NCBI RefSeq assembly: GCF_009806985.1
Contig: NZ_WUAX01000006.1
Coordinates: 122,184 to 186,183 of the forward strand
Direction of reading: 5' to 3'
DNA from: Halorubrum sp. JWXQ-INN 858
GTDB taxonomy: Archaea > Halobacteriota > Halobacteria > Halobacteriales > Haloferacaceae
Length of the DNA: 64,000 nucleotides
A program made the position numbers and the translations under genes. Every line of letters starts with the position of its first letter. Position 1 is the stretch's first letter. Positions 7,961 through 19,400 of the stretch are shown here, one piece after another. Under the pieces are notes generated by a model, which worked only from the letters and a program-made list of their open reading frames with translations, did not search any database and was not told the DNA's origin.

Positions 7961-10288
7961 ATGATCGCGGAGTTGGCCGTCGAGCTGCAACGGGAGGCCG
8001 AACGAGCGAACGAACGGCGGCTCCTCGTGCTGGCCGGCGACCGGTCCCGCGGGATCGACGCGGCGTACGACGCCGTCGCGGCGGTCGGCGTCGACGACGA
8101 CGCGGTGTCGATCGTCTCCGAGCGGGAGGGGTTCCGGTTCGAGGAGCACCGCCCGCAGGCGGCGGGCGACCTGCTCGGCCGGACGCGGGCGGTCGTCGTC
8201 CTCGACTGCCACGACCGGTTCGTGCCGAACGCGCTCGGGGCGGCCGCCGGCGCGGTCGACGGGGGCGGGCTCCTCGTCCTCCTGACCCCAGACCTCGACC
8301 GCTGGTCACGCCTCCGCGACGGCTTCGACGAGTCGCTTGCGGTCCCGCCGTACGGCCTCGACGACGTGACGGGACGGTTCCGCGAACGGCTCGTCGGGAC
8401 GCTCCGGCGACATCCGGGGGTCGCGATCGTCGATCTCGGGGGCCGGGACGCGGAGCCGACGATCGAGCGCGACGGGCTCACCGATCCGCCGGCGGCGACG
8501 CCCCGGTCGACGCCGGTCGTGCCCGCGAACGCCGCCTTCCCCGACGCGGCGTACGCGGCGTGTCTGACCGCCGATCAGGCTCGCGCCCTGCGCGCGTTCG
8601 AGTCCCTCTCGACGCCCGGGTACGCGGTGGTCGTCGAGTCCGACCGCGGCCGCGGGAAGTCCAGCGCCGCGGGGCTGGCCGCGGGGGCGCTCGCGCTCGC
8701 CGGCGTGGACGTTCTCGTCACGGCCCCTGCGTTCCGCAACGCCGCGGAGGTGTTCGCGCGCGCCAGAGAGCTCGTCTCCCGGGGCGACGGAGGCACGTTC
8801 GCCGACGCCGAGGATCCCGAAGCCGACGACCGGACGACGCAGGCCTCCGACGACCGGACGACACAGGCCTCCGACGACCCCACGACGCTGTCGACGCCGG
8901 CGGGCGGGCGAGTGCGGTTCCTCCCGCCGGCGGCGGCCGCCGACGCCGTGACCCGCCCCGGCGGACCGGGCTGTGTCATCGTCGACGAGGCGGCGGCCCT
9001 GCCGGTCCGGCTCCTCGAACGACTCCGGTCGGCACCGGCGGTCGCCTTCTGTACGACCGTTCACGGCTACGAAGGGGCTGGACGCGGGTTCTCCGTGCGG
9101 TTCCGCGAGCGGCTCGACGAGGGCGACCACCGGGTCCGTGACATTCGCCTCCACGAGCCGATCCGCTACGCCGCGGGCGACCCGGTGGAGGGGTGGACGT
9201 TCCGGGCGCTCCTGTTGGACGCACGGCCCGCGGTCGACGAGGCGGTCGCGGGGGCGAGCGTCGCCGACGCGGCGTATTGCGCGCTCGCTCCCGACGACCT
9301 GCTCGCGGACGACCACCTGCTCTCGGAGACGTTCGGGCTCCTCGTGGCCGCCCACTACCGGACCGAGCCCACGGACCTCGCGCGGCTGCTCGACGCGCCG
9401 AACCTCGTCGTCCGCGCGCTCGTCGCCGACGGCCACGTCGTCGCCGTCGCCCTCCTCGCGCGGGAGGGGCGGCTCCCGGCCGACACCCGGCGGGCGATGT
9501 ACGAGGGCGAGCGCGTCCGCGGCAACATGGTCCCGGACGTGCTCACCAGCCAGCTGCGTGACGAGGACGCCGCCGCGCCGTCCGGGCTCCGGACGGTCCG
9601 GATCGCGACCCACCACGCGGTCCGTGGGACGGGGTTCGGGTCGCGGTTGCTCGACGGGATCCACGACGAGTTCGCGGACGCGATCGACTACTTCTCGGTC
9701 GGGTACGGCGCGACCCCACGGCTGCTCCGGTTCTGGCGGCGCGCCGGGTACCGGAGCGTCCACCTCTCGACGACGCGCAACGACTCGTCGGGCGAGTACT
9801 CCGCGGTCATGCTTCGACCGGTCGCCGACGCGGGCGCGGCCCTGCTCGACCGACACGCCGTCGCCTTCCGCGACCGCGAGCGCGACGGGCTCTCGGACGC
9901 CCACCGCGACGTCGACGCCGACGTCGCACGCGGCGCGCTCCGGGCGTGCCCGGCCCCGCCGGCCGTCGACCTCACGGAGACGGCGTGGCGGACCGTCGTG
10001 GGGTCGGCGTACGGGCCGGGGATGTACGACACGGCTCCCGGCGCGTTCCGCGACCTCGCCATCGCGGCGCTCACGGACGGCGGGCTCGACGGGCTCGACG
10101 CCCGCGAGGAGCGGCTGCTCGTCCGGAAGGTGTTGCAGGGCCACCCGTGGGAGACCGTCGCCGACGACCTCGGATACGTCTCGACGAGCGCCTGTATGCG
10201 CGCGCTCGGGGAGGCGGCGAAGCCGCTGGTCGAGCGGTACGGGACGGCGTTCGCCCGGCGCGAGCGCGAGCGGTTCGTGGACGGGTAG
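7961..10288 (+). CDS. tmcA: tRNA(Met) cytidine acetyltransferase TmcA
   Basis: A 775-residue protein of the COG1444/TmcA family (related to eukaryotic NAT10), which uses acetyl-CoA and ATP to make N4-acetylcytidine in tRNA and, in some archaea, rRNA. Domains in order: N-terminal DUF1726-like region (to ~170); RecD-like helicase domain with Walker A SDRGRGKSS near residue 228 and Walker B CVIVDEAAALP near 338; GNAT domain with HHAVRGTGFGSRLL near 550; C-terminal tRNA-binding region. Residues ~288-308 contain an 8-residue tandem repeat (DDRTTQAS) encoded by 24-bp repeats, probably a loop insertion. All catalytic elements look intact. Confidence 0.95.
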   Translation: MIAELAVELQREAERANERRLLVLAGDRSRGIDAAYDAVAAVGVDDDAVSIVSEREGFRFEEHRPQAAGDLLGRTRAVVVLDCHDRFVPNALGAAAGAVDGGGLLVLLTPDLDRWSRLRDGFDESLAVPPYGLDDVTGRFRERLVGTLRRHPGVAIVDLGGRDAEPTIERDGLTDPPAATPRSTPVVPANAAFPDAAYAACLTADQARALRAFESLSTPGYAVVVESDRGRGKSSAAGLAAGALALAGVDVLVTAPAFRNAAEVFARARELVSRGDGGTFADAEDPEADDRTTQASDDRTTQASDDPTTLSTPAGGRVRFLPPAAAADAVTRPGGPGCVIVDEAAALPVRLLERLRSAPAVAFCTTVHGYEGAGRGFSVRFRERLDEGDHRVRDIRLHEPIRYAAGDPVEGWTFRALLLDARPAVDEAVAGASVADAAYCALAPDDLLADDHLLSETFGLLVAAHYRTEPTDLARLLDAPNLVVRALVADGHVVAVALLAREGRLPADTRRAMYEGERVRGNMVPDVLTSQLRDEDAAAPSGLRTVRIATHHAVRGTGFGSRLLDGIHDEFADAIDYFSVGYGATPRLLRFWRRAGYRSVHLSTTRNDSSGEYSAVMLRPVADAGAALLDRHAVAFRDRERDGLSDAHRDVDADVARGALRACPAPPAVDLTETAWRTVVGSAYGPGMYDTAPGAFRDLAIAALTDGGLDGLDAREERLLVRKVLQGHPWETVADDLGYVSTSACMRALGEAAKPLVERYGTAFARRERERFVDG
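8824..8890. repeat. 24-bp tandem repeat inside tmcA
   Basis: Units at 8824-8847 and 8848-8871 differ at one base; a degenerate third copy follows. They encode DDRTTQAS twice and then DDPTTLST, in frame, within the helicase domain loop. Confidence 0.8.
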
Positions 10289-10383
10289 GTCGACGGCCGG
10301 CGGGCTCCGGACACGTCCCCACGAGCGGTTCCGACTGTCGATCGAACCGGACCGCTGAAACCGCTGGCGCGTCTCCGGCCGGT

Positions 10384-10929
10384 ATGACCAGCGACTACGT
10401 CGACCGGCTGGAGGCGAACCGCCGGGAGAAGGACGAGTTCTTCGCCGAACACCCGCAGTCGCCGATCCCGCCCGAACGACGCGACGCGTTCGACGGGCTC
10501 GACTACTTCGACCCCGACGCCGACTCCCGCGTCGACGCGACCGTCACCGTCCACGAGGACCCCGACCCCGTCGAGATGGAGACGACCGCGAGCAACCCCG
10601 TCAGGTACCTCCGGGTGGTGACGTTCGCGTTCACGCTCGACGGCGCGGAGTACGCCCTCTCAGGGTACCGTCAGGAGGGCGAGGAGGGCGCGATCTTCGT
10701 CCCGTTCCGCGACAAGACGACCGGCCAGGAGTCGTATCATCGGGGCCGGTACATGGAACTCGAGCCCGAGGCGGAGCTGGCCGACGGCGACGTCGTGACC
10801 GTCGACTTCAACCTCGCGTACAACCCGTTCTGTGCGTACAGCGAGACGTTCTCGTGTCCGCTCCCGCCCGAGGAGAACTGGCTGGAGACGACGGTCCGCG
10901 CCGGCGAGCGAGCGCCACCCCTCGAGTAG
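10384..10929 (+). CDS. DUF1684 family protein
   Basis: A 181-residue cytosolic protein of the DUF1684 family, common in bacteria and haloarchaea and without a proven function. Diagnostic stretches are FRDKTTGQESYHRGRYMEL and the strongly conserved C-terminal DFNLAYNPFCAYSETFSCP followed by LPPEENWL. ATG 10384 gives the usual family length. It is on the same strand as tmcA 95 bases downstream, so co-transcription is possible, and it converges with the methyltransferase gene. Confidence 0.9.
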   Translation: MTSDYVDRLEANRREKDEFFAEHPQSPIPPERRDAFDGLDYFDPDADSRVDATVTVHEDPDPVEMETTASNPVRYLRVVTFAFTLDGAEYALSGYRQEGEEGAIFVPFRDKTTGQESYHRGRYMELEPEAELADGDVVTVDFNLAYNPFCAYSETFSCPLPPEENWLETTVRAGERAPPLE

Positions 10930-10960
10930 TCGGCCACCGTCTCGGCTCGACCGCACGTGC

Positions 10961-11560
10961 TCACCGTCCGCCGTCCATCCCCGTCCCGGGTTTGACGCCG
11001 ACGACCGTGTAGCCGAACCCGCGGTCGACGACCGCCGGCGACAGCCCGGCTGCGGATAGCTCGTCCGCCAACGCGTCGGGCGCGACGAACGACGACCCCA
11101 TCCCGAAGGCGTGTTCGGCGGCCTCGAGGGCACGCCCGAGCGGGTGTTCGGGATCGAACTCGCGCACGACCAGCACCCCGCCCGGCGCGAGGACCCGCGC
11201 GGCTTCGCCGAGCGCCGCCGTTCGGTCGGGGAGGTGATGGAGGGCGTCGACGATCATCACGGCGTCGACGACGCCGTCACACACCGGTAACCGACCGGCG
11301 TCGCCGGCCACTGCGGGGAGTCCGCGTTGCTCGCGTGCGCGCGCCAGCATGCCGAACGAGACGTCCACCACGGTGATCTCGGGGCCGACGATCGAGGCGG
11401 CGGCCCGCCCCGATCCGCCGCCGACGTCGAGGAGCCGGCGTATCGGTCGCTCCGCGCGGTCGAACCCCGCCGCCAGCGCCTCGCCGCTCGCGGGCGGCAT
11501 GACGCGGTCGTACAGCGGCGCGATCCGGTCGAAGAATCGAACGTCGCCGACGCCGTGCAT
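10961..11560 (-). CDS. Class I SAM-dependent methyltransferase (UbiE/Methyltransf_11-like)
   Basis: A 199-residue protein. Motif I (LLDVGGGSGRAA, SAM-binding) lies near residue 43, motif II acidic loop VVDVSFGML, and motif IV VDAVMIVDALHHLPD. The N-terminus FFDRIAPLYDRVMP resembles UbiE/MenG quinone methyltransferases, but this start is shared by many small-molecule methyltransferases, so the substrate is open. It is divergent from the GNAT gene with only 52 bases between the two starts. Confidence 0.88.
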   Translation of the reverse strand: MHGVGDVRFFDRIAPLYDRVMPPASGEALAAGFDRAERPIRRLLDVGGGSGRAAASIVGPEITVVDVSFGMLARAREQRGLPAVAGDAGRLPVCDGVVDAVMIVDALHHLPDRTAALGEAARVLAPGGVLVVREFDPEHPLGRALEAAEHAFGMGSSFVAPDALADELSAAGLSPAVVDRGFGYTVVGVKPGTGMDGGR

Positions 11561-11612
11561 GGTCGTCGATCGGTGGCGAGGGGCTTTACTCCCCGGGTCC
11601 GTATCCGTCGGT

Positions 11613-12287
11613 ATGCAGTTTCGGATCGTCGGCTGGCCCGGGGACGGGACCTCGCTTCGGCTCGACTACCGGGCGTTCGCGTACGCCGGGAAGTTCGTCG
11701 TCGGGGGCCCGAGGAAGGCGGTCCTCCGGACCGAAGACGGGTCCCCCGCGGTTCCCGGGTGGGAGCCCGACGAGGCACTCCCGGACGGGATCGACCCGGG
11801 CGCGTTCGACGACGACGTGCTCGCGGCGGTCTCCTTCTCGCCCGACCGGACCGATCCGAGCCGCTGTCGGCTCCGGTACGTCACCGTCCACACCGCCCGG
11901 CGTGGGGAGGGTTTCGGACCGCGACTGATCGCGCGGGTCGTGTCCCGGCTCGCGGGTCGCGGGTACGACTCCGTCGCGATCGCGGTGAACAACCCGTTCG
12001 CGTACGAGGCGCTTTATAAGGTCGGCTTCGCGTACGCCGGCGAGCGGACGGGGATCGCCGAACTGGTGCTCGAACGGCCGACCGCCCGCCCGGCGGACCG
12101 GGCCTTGATCGACGGATCGGGACGCGGCCGCGCGGCGAGCGAACGTGAGGCGGACGAGCCCGACGCTGTAGAGCGCTACCGTGCGGGCCTCGCCCGCTTC
12201 CGCGACCGCGACCTCGGCCGCGCTGAACGGCGGTTCCTCGCCGCGCGGGCGGACGCCGATCCGCCGGACGTCGTCGAGCTGGGCTGA
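11613..12287 (+). CDS. GNAT family N-acetyltransferase
   Basis: A 224-residue protein. The acetyl-CoA binding loop is RRGEGFGPRLIARV near residue 96, followed by the helix and strand of a GNAT fold (NNPFAYEALYKVGFAYAG). Residues after ~165 form a charged Arg/Glu/Asp-rich tail without recognised domain. ATG 11613 is chosen because CTTTACT lies ~25 bases upstream and the longer upstream frame overlaps the divergent methyltransferase gene. Acceptor substrate unknown. Confidence 0.86.
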   Translation: MQFRIVGWPGDGTSLRLDYRAFAYAGKFVVGGPRKAVLRTEDGSPAVPGWEPDEALPDGIDPGAFDDDVLAAVSFSPDRTDPSRCRLRYVTVHTARRGEGFGPRLIARVVSRLAGRGYDSVAIAVNNPFAYEALYKVGFAYAGERTGIAELVLERPTARPADRALIDGSGRGRAASEREADEPDAVERYRAGLARFRDRDLGRAERRFLAARADADPPDVVELG

Positions 12288-12407
12288 GAGGCGGGCTCCG
12301 AGCCGTTCGCGTTTAAAAGGTGGCGTCGAGCCTCGGGTGACGACCGCCGCGACGGTGCCGAAGGACCGGACACGACCCGTCGCCCGCAGCTGCTCGGATG
12401 TACACGA

Positions 12408-13193
12408 TCACCCCAGTCGTGTCGCCGTCGTTCGGTAGCGTTCGAAGAGGTCGATCCCCCAGGCGATCGCGTCGGGGTCGTCGGTGTCGATCCAGGCGAT
12501 CGGCGTCCCCATCTCCTCGGTGTGGACGCCCAGCCCGACTCGGTCGTCGAACACCGCCAGCGCGATCGGGAGGTCCTCGTGGACGTACGACGCCATCGTG
12601 TCGAGCTCGAACACCTCCGCGGCGATGTCGGGGTACTCGGCCGTGACGAGCTCGAGCACGCCCGGCTCGTAAACGATCTCGGCGTCCATACCCGCCAGGA
12701 GCTGTTCGTGGGCGACGTCGATGTACATCGGTTCCAGGAAGCTCTTGTTGAACGCCCGGATCCGTGGGGCTCCCTCGAACAGGTCGATGAACCGCTTCAT
12801 CGGTCGGTACGGGTCGTCGTAGGTGGCGCGCGTGACGACGGCGTCCGCGAACAGGCGGTGATCGAAGGCGACCTCGTCGGGCAGCGCGCGGAGCAGCACC
12901 TCGAGGTCCACCGCCGTGGCGACGTCCTCGTGGAACCGCCGGCCGGCGTCGCCGACGATCTCGCCGAGGGGGGTCAGCTCGTAGCACCCATCGGCCCGCG
13001 CGATGAACCCGTGGGACTCGAACGAGCGGATGATACGGTGGGCGGTGGCGCGCGACACGGAGAGCGCCGCCGCGAGCTCCCGTTTATCCGCCACCGACCG
13101 CTCGAACGCCTCGAAGGCGGATCCCCGTCTGACGACCTCGAGCAGGAGGTCGAGTTCGGGGCCGTCGGAGCGGGACGGGTCCATGGGGTCCAT
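12408..13193 (-). CDS. HTH transcriptional regulator with FilR1-type middle domain
   Basis: A 261-residue protein. An N-terminal winged HTH (residues ~15-75; LAAALSVSRATAHRIIRSFE is the recognition region) is followed by the FilR1-middle/DUF1724-type domain (ALPDEVAFDHRLFADAVV, YRPMKRFIDLFEG, FNKSFLEPMY, DDRVGLGVHTEEMG). The gene is divergent from the giant surface-protein gene with 202 bases between starts, so regulation of that gene is a reasonable guess. A TATA element GCTATATGG lies about 34 bases upstream of the ATG. A second member of the family sits at 30655-31590. Confidence 0.88.
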   Translation of the reverse strand: MDPMDPSRSDGPELDLLLEVVRRGSAFEAFERSVADKRELAAALSVSRATAHRIIRSFESHGFIARADGCYELTPLGEIVGDAGRRFHEDVATAVDLEVLLRALPDEVAFDHRLFADAVVTRATYDDPYRPMKRFIDLFEGAPRIRAFNKSFLEPMYIDVAHEQLLAGMDAEIVYEPGVLELVTAEYPDIAAEVFELDTMASYVHEDLPIALAVFDDRVGLGVHTEEMGTPIAWIDTDDPDAIAWGIDLFERYRTTATRLG

Positions 13194-13222
13194 CTACTCG
13201 TTCGTCGTGTGTGCGCAATCGC

Positions 13223-13231
13223 CATATAGCG
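13223..13231 (-). promoter_or_regulatory. TATA box for the FilR1-type regulator gene
   Basis: GCTATATGG on the minus strand, about 34 bases upstream of ATG 13193. Confidence 0.5.
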
Positions 13232-13364
13232 CTTTCGGCTCACCCCGGTTCCACCAGCCGGTATTCCACCGTCTCAAACGTTGTCAGTGGGTCGTAGGAG
13301 CGTCTTACCGGTCGTCGACGCGCTTCAGGATCGAGTTCACGAGGTGAACCCCGTTCAGGAGATG

Positions 13365-13405
13365 AGATTATCTCCCCCTACCCCATCTCAGAGCTATGGT
13401 AGGGG
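13365..13405 (+). promoter_or_regulatory. Promoter and inverted repeat at the start of the giant surface-protein gene
   Basis: AGATTATC at 13365-13372 is centred 28 bases before ATG 13396, the leaderless spacing. Directly after it is a perfect 8-bp inverted repeat CCCCTACC (13375-13382) / GGTAGGGG (13398-13405), 15-base loop, which covers the expected transcription start and the start codon. If the transcript starts near the ATG the left arm is not transcribed, so this is better read as a possible operator than as an RNA hairpin. Confidence 0.45.
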
Positions 13406-16400
13406 TTGGTTTCCGAACGACGCGACGGGATCTCCGGACGAAGGTTTTCGCGGTCCTGTTTTCGGTACTGATGGTAACGTCCGTCGTGGCTGCCGGCGGG
13501 ATCGGGACGGCCGTGGCGGCCGAGCCGACGGAGCGCTGTGACGTACACGTCGCGGACGGCGAGTCGATCCAGGCCGCCGTCGACGACGCGTCCGCCGGCG
13601 ACACGATCTGTGTCGCGCCCGGAACGTACGCGGAGACGCTCACGATCGGAACGGCCGGGATCGAGATCGTCGCCGCCGACGGTGCAACGCTCGCGCCTGA
13701 CGGAGACTCCGGTGAAGCCGTCGGGCTCGCCGTCGTCGAGACGGACCGCGTCATCGTCGACGGGTTCCGGATCGACGGCGAGCGGTTCGAGAGCGACGAC
13801 ACTCGGTACGGGGTCCACCTCGAGACCGCCGACGAAACGGCCCTCCGAAACCTCACGGTCACCGGCTGGGACATCGGCATCCGGTTCAGCGACGCGAACG
13901 ACGGCGAAGTCACCGGCGTCGTCACGGAACACAACAACGCTGGGTTCACCCTCGGCGACGCACGTGGCAACGAGGTCACGGACCTGACGACGCGACACAA
14001 CGAGAACCGCGGGCTCGTTCTCGGGTCAGGACTCTACTCGACGACCACGGAGAACTCCTTTATCGACGTCACGGCCTACGACAACGAGCGGAGCGGCGGC
14101 GGGTCCTCCCCCGGGGCGATCCAGCTCTCGTGGGGAGCGACGAACAACCAGTTCGTCGGCGTGCGCTCCGATTCGAGCGCCGCCGGGATCTACACCGCCG
14201 GCGGCTCGTCGGGGAACAGCTTCCGGGACGTCGTCGTGAACGACAACGACCGATACGGGCTGACCCTCGAGTCCTCGAACGGCGACTCCTTCGACGGGGT
14301 CGAGGCGTCCGGTAACGGCTGGAACGGCATCCGGATCAGTCAGAGCAACGGGAACGAACTGGTCGACGTCACCGCGACCGCGAACGACGGAACCGGGATC
14401 TTCGTGGCCGGCGACTTTCGGGGGAGCCCCGCGGCCGCCAACAACGTCTTCGAATCGGTCGTCGCCGCGGACAACGACGGGAGCGGGATCCAGCTGAGCG
14501 TCGCCGCGGACAACGAGTTCCGTGACCTCCTGCTCTCGAACAACAGCGGATCCGCGTTGAACCTCCCGAGCCGGTCGGGTGGGAACGCCTTCTCCGACGT
14601 CACCGTCGTCAAGGGGAGCGGGAACGTGATCCACGTCGGCCCCGACAGCAACGTCGGAAACACCTTCGAGAACGTCGAGGTCTCGGACAGCCAAGGCGGG
14701 TTGACGCTCCTCGGCGAGCGGACGACGGTGACGGGGCTCGCGGTTCGAGACGGCTCCGGGACCGCCGTCACGGTTTCGACGGGCATGGCGAGCGGTGTGC
14801 AGGCCGGCGGCGCGGACAACGTGCTCACGGACGTCTCGGTGTCGAACGTCACGGGAACGGGGGTACGGGTCGCCAACGAGGCGACGAACAACACCCTCTC
14901 CGCGGTCACCGTCCACGACGTGAGCGGGGCCGGCGTCTCCATGCAGGGTGGCTCCGATAACGCCGTGGTCGACGCGGCCCTGAGCGACGTCGGCGTCGGG
15001 ATCGACCTCGGCGACGCGGCCGAGAACCGCTTCGAGTCCGTCGCGCTCGGCGACGCGATCGTTTCGGGATACGGTCACGACGTCCGGCTCTCCGCGGCCG
15101 ACGAGCCGGCGGAGCTACCGGCCGGCGTGGAGCCGCTCGGGAGCTACGTCGAGGTCACGGACACGAGTGCGACCGGAACGCTCGAACACCTCCGGATCGC
15201 GTACGACCCGGCCGACCTGGGCGGCGTCCAGGAGTCCTCGCTCCGGGTCTGGCGCTACGACGGTGCGTGGCACGCGCCGGCCGACGAACCGTACTTCTCG
15301 GGCTACGACACGGACGAGCAGTACGTGTTCGCACACGGGATCTCCGACTTCTCGACGTTCGGCGTCTTCGGCGAAACCGACCCCGAACCGTTCGAGACGG
15401 GGACGCTCGGCGGCACCGTCAGCGGCGAGGGCGAGCCCCTCGACGGGGCGGAAGTGTTGGTCTTCGACGAGAGCGGATACGGAGACATCGACGACACGAG
15501 CGCCGACGGGTCGTACGGGTTCACGCTCCCGACCGGCTCGTACGAACTGGTCGTCAACGCGGAGGGTTACCTGTCGTCGACGGTCGAGGGCGTCGAGATA
15601 GCCGAGGACGGGACGACGACGGTGGACGTCGACCTCGAGCCCGAACCCGAGCCGGGAACGCTCGCCGGCGTCGTGACCGGCGACGGCGGCGGGGCTGACG
15701 CCGGCGTCACGCTCGACGGCGGCACGGGCGGGGGGATCTGGAACGCGGCCGTCACCGCCACCGATCCGGACTCCGGCGAGGAGTGGAGCACGACCACCGA
15801 CTTCGGCGGCACCTACGAGCTCGAGTTGGCTCCCGGGACGTACGACGTCACGGCCGACTCGGCTCGACACGCGCCCACGACCGTCGAGGGCGTGTCGATC
15901 GTCGAGGACGAGACGACGACTCTCGACATCGAACTGACGGAAGTGAGCGACGTCGAGTTCGCGTACACGCCCGCGGATCCGGTCGCCGGCGACGCGGTCA
16001 CGTTCGACGCCACCGAGTCGACGGTCCCGGAGGGTCGCGTGTCGTACGGGTGGGACTTCACCGGAGACGGCGAGTTCGAGGTGTCGAGCGATCCGACCAT
16101 CGAGCATACCTACGCCGAGGCAGGGACGTACGACGTCCAGCTACTGGTCGAGATCCCGTCGGTGTTCTACGAGACGACGACGCGGACCGTCGTCGTCGGT
16201 GAGCCGGACGGCGAGTCCTCGCCCAGCCCGTCGCCCTCTCCCTCTCCCTCTCCGTCGCCGTCACCGGATCCCGAACCGGAACTCGATCCGGCATCGTTCG
16301 CCGTCTCGATCGACGACGCGGCGTCGCCGGTCGTCGCGGGCGACACGCTCGACGTGACGGCGACCGTCGAGAACGTCGGCGACGCGGACGGCTCGGGGAC

Positions 16401-19400
16401 GGTCGAGCTCCGGCTCGACGAGGAGGCCGTCGACTCGGCGGACGTCTCGCTCGACGCCGGCGCGTCGGCGACCGTCACCCTCTCGTGGGAAACCGAGTCC
16501 GGCGACGTCGGCACACACGCACTCGAGGTCCGGGCCGGCGACGGGAGCGACACCGTCGACGTGGTCGTCGGCGACGCGGCGGTCGACCTCGCGGTCGGGT
16601 CGGCGAGCGTCGCCCCGGCGGACACGTCCGTCGGCGAACCGGTCACCGTGACGGTGACCGTCACGAACGAGGCCCCCGTCGCGGGGATCGGGACCGTCAC
16701 GCTGGCGGTCGACGGGGAGCCCGTCGGGGAGCAGTCGGTCGAGATCGGCGCGAACGAGACGCGGGCGATCGAGACGACGCACGCCTTCGCGGAGCCGGGG
16801 ACGTACGACGTCTCCGTCGACGGCGTCGACGCGGGAACCGTCACGGTCACTGAGGCCGATCCGGCGTCGATCGTCGTCTTCGGCGGGGAGGCCGACCGGG
16901 AGTCGGTCGCGCCGGGCGAGACGGTGACCGTGGTCGGTGACCTCTACAACAGCGGTGGCGTCGCCGGAAACGAGACGATAGAGCTCGACGTGGGCGGCGA
17001 GGTCGTCGACTCGACCGTCGTCTCTCTGGATCCCGGCATCGAACGAGGGGCCGTGGAGCTGCAGTGGACGCCGACGACCGCCGATCTCCCGGAGAGCGGT
17101 GAGTCGATCGACGTCGACCTCCGATTGAACCTCCTCACCGTCGACACCGTCGAACTCGACGCCTCCTACACGGACATTCAGGTGATCGCCGCGTCGACCG
17201 CCGACACCGAACTCGTCGAGGGCGAGGAGACGTACGTGATCGGGTCGGTCTACCAGGCCGGCACGATGGAGGGAACCGAGGAGATCGAGCTCAGGGCGAC
17301 TCACAACGAGACGGGCGAGACGACCGTCGTCGGGAGCCAAGAAGTGACGCTGTCACCGGGCTATTACCACCTCGGTGCGATCAATATCACCTTCGCGCCC
17401 GACGAGCCCGGTCACTACGACCTCCAACTCGGCGACCGCAACGCCGGGTGGGTGGACGTCGAGCCGGCCGTCTCCGACATCCAGGTGATCGCCGCCTCCA
17501 CCAGCGACGTGGAGATCGTCGAGGGCGAAACCACGTCCGTGATCGGGTCGATCTACCAGGCGGGCAACGTCGAGGGCACCGAGACGATCGAGCTCAGGGC
17601 GACCCGCACGGTCGACGGCGAGGAGGTGACTGACGTGGTCGGCAGCCAAGAGGTGACGCTTAGCCCGGGCTTCTATCACCTCGGTGCGATCAACGTCACG
17701 TGGGGGCCGGATCCGGGCTACTACGACCTCCAACTCGGCAGCCGAAGCGCCGGGTGGGTGGACGTCGAGCCGGCCGAGACGGACGTTCAGGTCATCGCCG
17801 CCTCCACCTCGGACGTCGAGCTGATCGAGGGGGAGGAGACGTACGTGATCGGGTCCGTGTATCAGGGCGGGAACGTCGAGGGAACCGAGGAGATAGAGCT
17901 CACCGCGACCCACAACGAAACCGGGGAAACGCACGTCGTCGGCAGCCAAGAGGTGACGCTTAGCCCGGGCTATTACCACCTCGGTGCGATCAACATCACC
18001 TTCGCGCCCGACGAGCCCGGTCACTACGACCTCCAACTCGGCGACCGCAACGCCGGGTGGGTGGACGTCGAGCCGGCCGAGACCGACATACAGGTCATTG
18101 CCGCCTCCACCTCGGACGTCGAGCTGATCGAGGGGGAGGAGACGTACGTGATCGGATCGATCTATCAGTCGGGCAACGTCGAGGGGACCGAGGAGATCGA
18201 GCTGATCGCGACCCACAACGAGACGGGCGAAACGCACGTCGTCGGGAGCCAGGAGGTGACGCTGTCACCGGGCTATTACCACCTCGGTGCGATCAACGTC
18301 ACGTTTGCACCCGACGAGCCCGGCCACTACGACCTCGAGCTCGGTGGCACCAACGCCGGGTGGGTGGACGTCGAGCCGGCCGTCTCCGACATCCAAGTCA
18401 TCGCCGCCTCCACCAGCGACGTGGAGATCAAACAGGGCGAGGAGACGTACGTGATCGGATCGATCTACCAGGCCGGGAACGTCGAGGGGACCGAGGAGAT
18501 CGAGCTGACCGCGACCCACAGCGAGACGGGTGAAACGCACGTCGTCGGCAGCCAGGAGGTGACGCTGTCACCGGGTTATTACCACCTCGGTGCGATCAAC
18601 GTCACGTTTGCACCCGACGAGCCCGGTCACTACGACCTCGAGCTCGGCGACCGTAACGCCGGGTGGGTGGACGTCGAGCCCGCTGAGACGGACATTCAGG
18701 TCATCGCCGCGTCGGTGTCGGACGTCGAGCTGATAGAGGGCGAGGAGACGTACGTGATCGGGTCGGTCTACCAGGCCGGGAACGTGACGGGAACGGAAGC
18801 GATCGAGCTGACGGCGACGCATCAGGGAACCGGTGAAGCGACCGTCGTCGGGAGCCAAGAGGTGACGCTGAGCCCGGGCTATTACCACCTCGGCGCGATC
18901 AACATCACCTTCGCACCCGACGAGCCCGGGACGTACGACCTGACGCTCGGCGACCGCGACGCCGGCATGGTCGCCGTCGAGGAGGCGTTCACCGACATCA
19001 CCGTCATCGCCGCCTCCACCTCCGAGACGGAGCTCGTGCAGGGCGTCGACGAGGCGTACGTGATCGGTTCCGTGTATCAGGGCGGGAACGTCGAGGGAAC
19101 CGAGGAGATTGAGCTGACGGCGACACATCAGGGAACCGGGGAAACGCACGTCGTCGGCAGCCAGGAAGTGACGCTGTCGCCGGGCTATTACCACCTCGGC
19201 GCGCTCAACATCACCTTCGCGCCCGACGAGCCCGGGACGTACGACCTGACGCTCGGCGACCGCGACGCGGGCATCGTCGACGTCGAGCCGGCCGTCTCCG
19301 ACATCCAAGTCATCGCCGCCTCCACCTCGGACGTCGAGCTGATAGAGGGCGAGGAGACGTACGTGATCGGGTCGGTCTACCAGGCCGGGAACGTCGAGGG

